From positions 62,001-126,000 of the forward strand of contig NZ_CAAHFN010000065.1 of assembly GCF_900961225.1 (NCBI RefSeq): a stretch of 64,000 bases of DNA, given 5' to 3'. Within the stretch, counting starts at the first letter, position 1. Every line of letters begins with the position of its first letter. The DNA comes from Modicisalibacter radicis (lineage in GTDB: Bacteria; Pseudomonadota; Gammaproteobacteria; Pseudomonadales; Halomonadaceae). Both the position numbers and the translations under genes were made by a program. The notes beneath the pieces were generated by a model. The model searched no databases. It was not told the origin of the DNA and worked only from the letters and a program-made list of their open reading frames with translations. Below, piece by piece: positions 58,458-64,000 of this stretch.

Positions 58458-59809
58458 CAAGCCTCTTTCTCGATCGTGGTGAGATTGTCGCGCAGGATGG
58501 GACCGTACTCGTACTTGCCCGGGCACACGTAGGTGCACAGCGCGAGGTCTTCCTCATCCAGCTCGAGACAGCCGAGCTGCATCGCCATTTCGATGTCGCC
58601 GACGATCAGCGACCGCAGCAACTGGGTCGGCAGGATATCCAGCGGCATGACCGTCTCGTAGGAACCCACCGGCACCATGGCGCGCTCGGAGCCGTTGGTG
58701 GTCGTCGTTGGCGCGAACCTGTCGAGTCCCGCAAACCGCGAGATGTAGATACCGAGCACCGAGTGCTTGTTGCGACCCGGCGACAGCCAGCCCAGGAAGG
58801 CCCGCTTGTTGCCCTCTTCGAGCAGGCTGACCTGCTGATGGAAGCGTCCCAGGTAGCTCAGTGCACCCTCGGCGATATTGCCGCCGAACACCGAACCGGA
58901 AATGATGCGGGGATCGCTGTCGGCCTCGCCGATCTCGCCGTCGAGCAGTTCGCGAAAGCTTGCCCCCAGGCGCGTGCGCACCAGCCGCGGGCGGGTGGCC
59001 AGCGGCCCGCCGATGGCCACCACGCGACGCGTGTCGAGAACCCCCTCGGCAAACAGCTTGCCGATGGCGATCACGTCCTGATAGCCGACATGCCAGACCT
59101 GGCGGGTCAGGCTGACCGGGGACAGGTGATGAATGTGGGTACCGACCAGCCCGGCGGGATGCACGCCCTTGAAGCTCTCCGCCTGAACGCCGGCGACGTC
59201 ACCGCCAGGCAGGTTGGCATCGGGCGCATGGCACAGAAAGACCCGCCCTTCGGTGAGCCGCTTGAGCACCTTGAGCCCCTGGCTGAACGCCTCGGGCTGC
59301 TCGTTGATCACCAGCGTCGGGTCGGCCGCCAGCGGGTGGGTGTCGATCGCCGTCACGAAGATGTTCGTCGGCTGCGCGTCGAGCGCCGGCGTACGGGAAT
59401 AGGGCCGGGTACGCAGCGCGGTCCACAGGCCGGACTCGACCAGCTGGTCGACCACCGTCTGACGCTCCAGAGTGTCCAGCGCAGAGGCACCATGCGCGGT
59501 GAACGCGACCTGCTCGTCCTGGTCGTCAACCTTGATCACCACTGACAACAGACGACGCTTCTCGCCACGGTTGATTGCGACCACTTCACCGGCCGCCGGC
59601 GCGGTAAAGCGCACGCCGGGGATCTTCTTGTCGGTGAACAAGAGCTGGCCAAGCTTCACCCGGTCCCCTTCCCGAACCTCCATGGTCGGCTTCATGCCGA
59701 CGTAATCGGAGCCCAGGACGGCCACGTGGCGCACCGGCCGCGCATCCTCGATACGCTGTTCAGGTGTCCCCGCGATGGGGAGATCCAGGCCTCGTTTGAC
59801 TTCGATCAT
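58457..59809 (-). CDS. nqrA: Na+-NQR subunit A
   Basis: Peripheral cytoplasmic subunit of 450 residues, starting [18 protein letters not shown], the family N-terminus. Contains [21 protein letters not shown] and the C-terminal CxxxC-type tail ([26 protein letters not shown]). First gene of nqrABCDEF-apbE-nqrM, in that order, with minimal spacing. Implicated in quinone interaction near NqrB. Confidence 0.97.
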   Translation of the reverse strand: MIEVKRGLDLPIAGTPEQRIEDARPVRHVAVLGSDYVGMKPTMEVREGDRVKLGQLLFTDKKIPGVRFTAPAAGEVVAINRGEKRRLLSVVIKVDDQDEQVAFTAHGASALDTLERQTVVDQLVESGLWTALRTRPYSRTPALDAQPTNIFVTAIDTHPLAADPTLVINEQPEAFSQGLKVLKRLTEGRVFLCHAPDANLPGGDVAGVQAESFKGVHPAGLVGTHIHHLSPVSLTRQVWHVGYQDVIAIGKLFAEGVLDTRRVVAIGGPLATRPRLVRTRLGASFRELLDGEIGEADSDPRIISGSVFGGNIAEGALSYLGRFHQQVSLLEEGNKRAFLGWLSPGRNKHSVLGIYISRFAGLDRFAPTTTTNGSERAMVPVGSYETVMPLDILPTQLLRSLIVGDIEMAMQLGCLELDEEDLALCTYVCPGKYEYGPILRDNLTTIEKEA

Positions 59810-59988
59810 AGTCTCGCCCAGTTATCGAATCTGATTAGCAAGCAAAGGGATTCGATGCACAGCATGAGGCTGAGCCCGCGTCTGGCTGACGCTGCCACGG
59901 CGCTTGTCACAGTGCTCGAACGCTTTTCTTATCAGAAGATTGTCTCGAGCGGTCCATGGCCATACGGACCGCACCAAAAGTCGCCGAC

Positions 59989-59994
59989 ATTATA
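59989..59994 (-). promoter_or_regulatory. Consensus -10 box of the nqr operon promoter
   Basis: TATAAT on the minus strand inside an AT-rich stretch (TATATAAT). The base run at the -35 position (TGGTCT at 17 bases) is poor, so the promoter may need an activator. Start near 59982. Confidence 0.5.
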
Positions 59995-60070
59995 TAGAGA
60001 GGCACGTCGAAAGACCACCGGCGACGCACACGGGTGGCCCTTGTCGAGACATCTGGGAAAGGCGTTGCCA

Positions 60071-60089
60071 GCGGCCACGGCGTGGCCGC
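60071..60089 (-). terminator. Hairpin 15 bases after gap
   Basis: GCGGCCAC-GCC-GTGGCCGC on the minus strand, an 8-bp perfect stem with a three-base loop. No T-run follows, so termination efficiency is doubtful. Confidence 0.35.
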
Positions 60090-60103
60090 CAAGCACCGAA
60101 CGG

Positions 60104-61573
60104 TCAGTCGCGGGTACGCGGCAGATAGAGGAAGTTGACGTTGGACATCGACTGTAGAATGCGCACGACCTGGCAGCTGTAGCCGAACTCGTTGTCGTAC
60201 CAGACATAGAGCACGGCATTGTTGCCGTCGACGATGGTCGCCTTGGCATCGACGACGCCCGCATGCCGGTTGCCGACGAAATCGGACGACACCACTTCCG
60301 GCGAATCGACGTAATCGATCTGCTTCTGCAGCGGCGAGTCGAGCGATACCTGGCGCAGATAGGCGTTGACGCTCGCCACGTCGGCCGGCCGGGCCAGGTT
60401 GAGGTTGAGAATCGCCATCGAGACATTCGGCGTGGGCACGCGGATGGCGTTGCCGGTCAGCTTGCCCTCGAGCTCCGGCAATGCCTTGGCGACGGCCTTG
60501 GCGGCGCCGGTCTCGGTCAACACCATGTTGAGCGGTGCGCTGCGTCCGCGGCGGTCGCCCTTGTGGTAGTTGTCGATCAGGTTCTGGTCGTTGGTGTAGG
60601 AGTGTACCGTCTCGACATGGCCGTGGCTGATGCCGAACTCGTCGTTGATCGCCTTGAGCACCGGAACGATGGCGTTGGTGGTACAGGACGCCGCCGAAAT
60701 GATCCGGTCGTCGTCGCCGACGTCAGCGTGGTTGATGCCATACACGATATTCTTGACGTTGCCCTTGCCCGGCGCGGTGAGCATCACCTTGGCGACGCCC
60801 TTGCTGGCCAGGTGTTGGGACAACCCCTCCTCGTCTCGCCATTTACCGGTATTGTCGACCACCAGCGCATTGTTGATGCCGTACTCGGTATAGTCGATCT
60901 CTGCCGGCGAGTCGGCATGGATGACCTTGATGACCTGGCCGTTGGCGATCAGCGCGCTGTTGTCGTGATCGACGCTGATCGAACCGGCGAAGGGGCCGTG
61001 TACCGAGTCGCGCCGCAGCAGGCTGGCACGCTTTTCCAGGTCGTCGCCACCGCCACGCACGACGATGGCGCGCAACCGCAACAGATTGCCGCCCCCCGCC
61101 TTCTCGATCAGGATGCGCGCCAGGATACGGCCGATCCGCCCGAAGCCGTAGAGCACCACGTCCTTGGGCGCACCGCCCATGCCGTTCGCGCCATGCGCGC
61201 CGACCAGCTCGCCGAGCTCCTCGCGCAGATAGCCTTCGACATCACTGCGCCCGCTACGCTTGAAGGCGACGACCAGCTTGCCCAGGTCGATATGCGCCGG
61301 CCCCAGTTCGAGCTCGGTCATGGCCTTGATGAACGGCAGGGTGTCGCGCACCGACAGCTCGGTCCCCTCGACCTTCTTGACGTAGCGGTGGTTCTTGAGA
61401 ATGCGGATCACCGAGCGGATGATCAGCGAGCGGCCATACAATGAAGGCACCACGTTGTACTTGCGGTACAACTGGCCTAGCAGCGGAATCATCTCCTCGG
61501 CCAGCGCCTCGTTTTCCTGCCACTCCTGGAAACAGATATCGCGCCTATCCTGACCTGCCTTGTCCTGGTCCAC
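60104..61573 (-). CDS. gap: Glyceraldehyde-3-phosphate dehydrogenase, long form
   Basis: 489 residues, about 150 longer than classical GAPDH. The NAD motif GFGRIGR is at 143-149, the catalytic cysteine C297 in SAASCTTNAIVP and the C-terminal WYDNEFGYSCQVVRI. The first ~135 residues form an extra helical domain (QEWQENEALAEEMIPLLGQLYRKYNVV). The GTG start lies seven bases after AAAGGGG. A similar long gap precedes nqr and faces mfd in Pseudomonas. It may favour the gluconeogenic direction; that is inference. Confidence 0.93.
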   Translation of the reverse strand: MDQDKAGQDRRDICFQEWQENEALAEEMIPLLGQLYRKYNVVPSLYGRSLIIRSVIRILKNHRYVKKVEGTELSVRDTLPFIKAMTELELGPAHIDLGKLVVAFKRSGRSDVEGYLREELGELVGAHGANGMGGAPKDVVLYGFGRIGRILARILIEKAGGGNLLRLRAIVVRGGGDDLEKRASLLRRDSVHGPFAGSISVDHDNSALIANGQVIKVIHADSPAEIDYTEYGINNALVVDNTGKWRDEEGLSQHLASKGVAKVMLTAPGKGNVKNIVYGINHADVGDDDRIISAASCTTNAIVPVLKAINDEFGISHGHVETVHSYTNDQNLIDNYHKGDRRGRSAPLNMVLTETGAAKAVAKALPELEGKLTGNAIRVPTPNVSMAILNLNLARPADVASVNAYLRQVSLDSPLQKQIDYVDSPEVVSSDFVGNRHAGVVDAKATIVDGNNAVLYVWYDNEFGYSCQVVRILQSMSNVNFLYLPRTRD

Positions 61574-61617
61574 GTGGAAGCCCCTTTCTCGGAATCGCGA
61601 ACGAATTGAATCCGTTC

Positions 61618-61647
61618 ATTATCCTTGCCAAGCGAGAAGGGCCGCAA
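61618..61647 (-). promoter_or_regulatory. Possible gap promoter
   Basis: TTGCGG, 18 bases, GATAAT on the minus strand (three and five of six). Start near 61611, leader about 38 bases. Confidence 0.4.
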
Positions 61648-61667
61648 TCGCTGGATGGTCGCATGAG

Positions 61668-61684
61668 CTGTAGGACCACTACAG
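61668..61684. promoter_or_regulatory. Dyad CTGTAG-N5-CTACAG upstream of gap
   Basis: A perfect 6-bp inverted repeat with five-base spacer, centred about 65 bases upstream of the presumed gap start. Its outer TGTA/TACA half-sites and 15-base span resemble the HexR operator known from other gammaproteobacteria. Confidence 0.4.
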
Positions 61685-61765
61685 AAATACGGGGTTGACT
61701 ACAAGCTCGCTTGCGGGCATGGCGGACAATATTCTCGACAGGTCGGCCATGAGCATGCGGTACAA

Positions 61766-61796
61766 TTGTCCGCCGACAGCGCCGCCCTGTTATGAT
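61766..61796 (+). promoter_or_regulatory. Possible mfd promoter
   Basis: TATGAT (61791-61796) is a good -10. TTGTCC (61766-61771) is the best -35 match but at a long 19-base spacing; it lies inside the right arm of the inverted repeat 61721-61774. Confidence 0.35.
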
Positions 61797-61835
61797 CTGA
61801 CGCATCGCCACTACGTCGTTACGTTGCCCAGACCC

Positions 61836-64000
61836 ATGCCCAATTTTTCGCCCTTGGCTCCGCCGCTTCCCGATGACCAGCGCCATACCCTTTATTGCCG
61901 GGCACCATCGGGCGCCGCCGGCCCGCTGACCCTGGCCCGGCTGGCCGATGACGCACCACTGCTGGTGGTCACCCCCGACACCGCCGGCGCTCAACGCCTG
62001 GAAAGCGCCCTGCGCTTTTTCGCGCGCGTCCCGGTGCTGCCGTTCCCCGATTGGGAAACGCTGCCCTACGACAGCTTCTCGCCCCACCAGGACATCGTCT
62101 CCGAGCGTCTGCGCACCCTGCGGCGCCTGCAGGAAGCCCGCCAGGGCATCGTCCTGGTGCCGGTCAATACCCTGATGCAACGGCTACCGCCCACCGACTA
62201 CATCGCCGGGCGGGTCATCACCCTGTCGGTTGGCATGACGCTGGATCGCGAAGGCTTCCGCGAACGCCTGTCGCGGGCCGGCTATCGCGCCGTGGAGACC
62301 GTCTACGAGCCGGGCGAATACGCCCTGCGCGGCGCGTTGATCGACCTCTTCCCGATGGGCAGCGAGACCCCGCTGCGCATCGACCTGTTCGACGACGAGA
62401 TCGATACCCTGCGCCGCTTCGACCCCGATACCCAGCGCAGCGCCGACAAGGTCGAATCGGTCGAGCTGCTGCCGGCTCACGAGTATTCGCTGTCGCGCTC
62501 GGCGATCGCCTGCTTCCGCGAGGGCTTCGAGACGCTGTTCGACGTCGACCCGCGCCAGTGCCCGCTCTACAACGACGCCATCAAGGGCATCCCCTCGCCG
62601 GGGCTCGAGCAGTACCTGCCGCTGTTCTTCGAGGAGACCGCGACGCTCTTCGAGCATCTCGCCGAGGGTACCCGCGTCGCCCTGCTGCCCGGCGTCCACG
62701 CCGCCGCCGAGCATCACTGGAACGCGATCCAGAGTCGCTACGAGAATCTCGGCGTCGACCCGACGCGCCCTCTGCTGCCGCCGGCCAGGGCCTTCATTCC
62801 GGTGGCCGAGGTGTTCGCCGCGATCAAGGCCAAACCGCGTCTCGAGCTGGTCGACAACGACGACCATCCGCATGCCCGGCGACCACTGAGCCGGACGCCG
62901 CCGCAGGTCGCCATCAACGCCCGCGCCCAGAACCCGCTGGCCGCCCTCGAGCATTATCTTGCCGCCCATCCCGAGCAACGCATGCTGTTCGTCGCCGAGT
63001 CCCGCGGGCGCCGCGAGGCCCTGGAGGAGACCCTTGCCGTCCTGCACCTGGAAATGCCCCATGTCGACGACTGGCAGACCTTCATCGACGGGGAGCAGCG
63101 ACTGGCGATCACCGAGGGGTTGCTCGGCGAGGGCCTGGTCCTCGACGAGCCGGATCTCGCCGTCATCACCGAGACCGAACTGTTCGGCGAAGTGGTCCGC
63201 CAGAGCCGGCGCCGGGAGAAGGCCACCGACGACAACGAACTGGCGGTGCGTCATCTGTCCGAATTGCGCCCCGGTTCGCCGGTGGTCCATCAGCTGCATG
63301 GCGTGGGTCGCTACCTGGGCCTGGAGACCATCGAGGCAGGCGGTCAGGCCGCCGAGTTCGTCACCCTGGAATATGCCGATGGCGCGCGCCTCTACGTGCC
63401 GGTGGACAGCCTGCAGCTGATTTCGCGCTATGCCGGGGCCAGCGACGAGCTGGCGCCGCTACACAAGCTCGGCTCGGACACCTGGGACAAGGCCAAGAGG
63501 AAGGCCGCCGAGCGCATTCGCGATACCGCCGCCGAGCTGCTCGACGTCTATGCCCGTCGCGAGGCGCGCCAAGGTTTCGCCAGCGACCAGCCCGGGGCGG
63601 AGTATCAGCGCTTCGCGGCGAGCTTCCCGTTCGAGGAAACCCCCGATCAGCGCGCCGCCATCCATGCCGTGATCGGTGACATGACGGCCAGCCAGCCGAT
63701 GGATCGGGTGGTCTGCGGCGATGTCGGCTTCGGCAAGACCGAGGTCGCCATGCGTGCGGCCTTCCTGGCCGTGCATTCCGGGCGTCAGGTGGTGGTGCTG
63801 GTGCCCACCACCCTGCTCGCCCAGCAGCATTACGACAATTTCCGCGACCGCTTCGCCGATACCGCGGTCCAGGTCGAACTGATCTCGCGCTTTACCGGCG
63901 GCAAGGGCCAGGCCGACACCCTCAAGCGCATCGAGGAGGGCCGTGCCGACATCGTCATCGGCACCCACAAGCTGCTCTCCAAGAACGTCAAGCTGCCCAA
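61836..64000 (+). CDS. mfd: Transcription-repair coupling factor Mfd, N-terminal 721 residues (cut by window edge)
   Basis: ATP-dependent translocase that removes stalled RNA polymerase and recruits UvrA. The visible part starts MPNFSPLAPPLPDDQ and contains the UvrB-like damage-complex module (LPYDSFSPHQDIVSERLRTL, VYEPGEYALRGALIDLFP), the RNA-polymerase-interaction domain (SPVVHQLHGVGRYLGLE, about 475-560) and the start of the translocase with Walker A GDVGFGKTEVA near residue 630 and VPTTLLAQQHY. E. coli Mfd has 1148 residues, so roughly 420 are outside. No strong Shine-Dalgarno sequence precedes the ATG. Confidence 0.96.
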   Translation, partial: MPNFSPLAPPLPDDQRHTLYCRAPSGAAGPLTLARLADDAPLLVVTPDTAGAQRLESALRFFARVPVLPFPDWETLPYDSFSPHQDIVSERLRTLRRLQEARQGIVLVPVNTLMQRLPPTDYIAGRVITLSVGMTLDREGFRERLSRAGYRAVETVYEPGEYALRGALIDLFPMGSETPLRIDLFDDEIDTLRRFDPDTQRSADKVESVELLPAHEYSLSRSAIACFREGFETLFDVDPRQCPLYNDAIKGIPSPGLEQYLPLFFEETATLFEHLAEGTRVALLPGVHAAAEHHWNAIQSRYENLGVDPTRPLLPPARAFIPVAEVFAAIKAKPRLELVDNDDHPHARRPLSRTPPQVAINARAQNPLAALEHYLAAHPEQRMLFVAESRGRREALEETLAVLHLEMPHVDDWQTFIDGEQRLAITEGLLGEGLVLDEPDLAVITETELFGEVVRQSRRREKATDDNELAVRHLSELRPGSPVVHQLHGVGRYLGLETIEAGGQAAEFVTLEYADGARLYVPVDSLQLISRYAGASDELAPLHKLGSDTWDKAKRKAAERIRDTAAELLDVYARREARQGFASDQPGAEYQRFAASFPFEETPDQRAAIHAVIGDMTASQPMDRVVCGDVGFGKTEVAMRAAFLAVHSGRQVVVLVPTTLLAQQHYDNFRDRFADTAVQVELISRFTGGKGQADTLKRIEEGRADIVIGTHKLLSKNVKLP

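Larger units (their letters stand above)
59810..60103. other. Intergenic region between gap and nqrA
   Basis: A 294-bp region without a credible gene. It holds a hairpin after gap (60071-60089), the nqr -10 box (59989-59994), and a predicted leader of about 170 bases containing the stem GCGGTCC/GGACCGC (59949-59972). Confidence 0.5.
61574..61835. other. Divergent gap/mfd regulatory region
   Basis: A 262-bp region with the gap promoter (61618-61647, minus), a 17-bp dyad resembling HexR sites (61668-61684), a 10-bp perfect inverted repeat GGCGGACAAT/ATTGTCCGCC (61721-61774) and the mfd -10 box (61791-61796). Confidence 0.55.

Noticed and set aside
59726..60157. Plus-strand open frame of 143 codons in the gap-nqr gap
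   Set aside because: It runs antisense into both nqrA and gap, has no ribosome-binding site and no recognisable motif.

Overview
The window reads as a chromosomal segment of a high-GC gammaproteobacterium, most likely a member of the Halomonadaceae (Halomonas-like). Reasons: gene order shared with Pseudomonas and other Oceanospirillales for the conserved blocks (rng-maf-mreDCB/gatCAB; hemA-prfA-prmC; lolB-ispE-tRNA-Gln-prs-rplY-pth-ychF-tRNA-Met; murB-kdsB-lpxK-exbDB-comEC; nqrA-F/gap/mfd), a Na+-translocating NADH:quinone reductase, acidic proteins and strong GC bias. Genus assignment is an inference from remembered gene order and style, not from a search.

Layout. 1-4264 (minus): cell-shape operon mreB-mreC-mreD, then maf and the 5' part of rng. 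4461-7738 (plus): gatCAB, the transamidosome subunits. 7803-22806: a polyamine catabolism and uptake locus with a PuuR-like repressor (plus), PuuC dehydrogenase (minus), a divergent PuuA-like gamma-glutamylpolyamine synthetase, a DMT-family exporter, and a long minus-strand series puuB2-potG-potH-potI-potF2-puuA2-potF1-puuB1 headed by a LysR gene. PuuA, PuuB and the binding protein are each present twice; PuuD (gamma-Glu-GABA hydrolase) and PuuE are not in the window. 22831-27523 (minus): moeB-like, an Lrp-family regulator, then hemA-prfA-prmC. 27772-34957 (plus): TPR lipoprotein, lolB, ispE, tRNA-Gln(CUG), prs, rplY, pth, ychF, tRNA-Met(CAU). 35022-43837 (minus): a tightly packed envelope operon exbB-exbD-msbA-lpxK-ycaR-kdsB-ptp-murB with comEC upstream. 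43959-46490: a DUF2062 gene convergent with lolD-lolC. 46677-48645 (plus): aguA-aguB, which convert agmatine to putrescine and so could feed the polyamine pathway. 48848-51061: trhO, a Tus-family replication-terminator protein gene, and a YrhK-domain gene. 51119-61573 (minus): sthA, nqrM, apbE, nqrFEDCBA and a long-form GAPDH, a redox block. 61836-64000 (plus): mfd, cut by the window edge.

Most of the window is housekeeping. The observations that deserve a second look are: mreC appears to start at an AUC codon; a Tus homologue sits behind a good promoter with a dyad at its -10 box; the polyamine locus is internally duplicated and has dyads overlapping promoters; a HexR-like dyad lies upstream of gap; and the pth stop codon is the loop of a perfect 10-bp hairpin next to an extragenic repeat.
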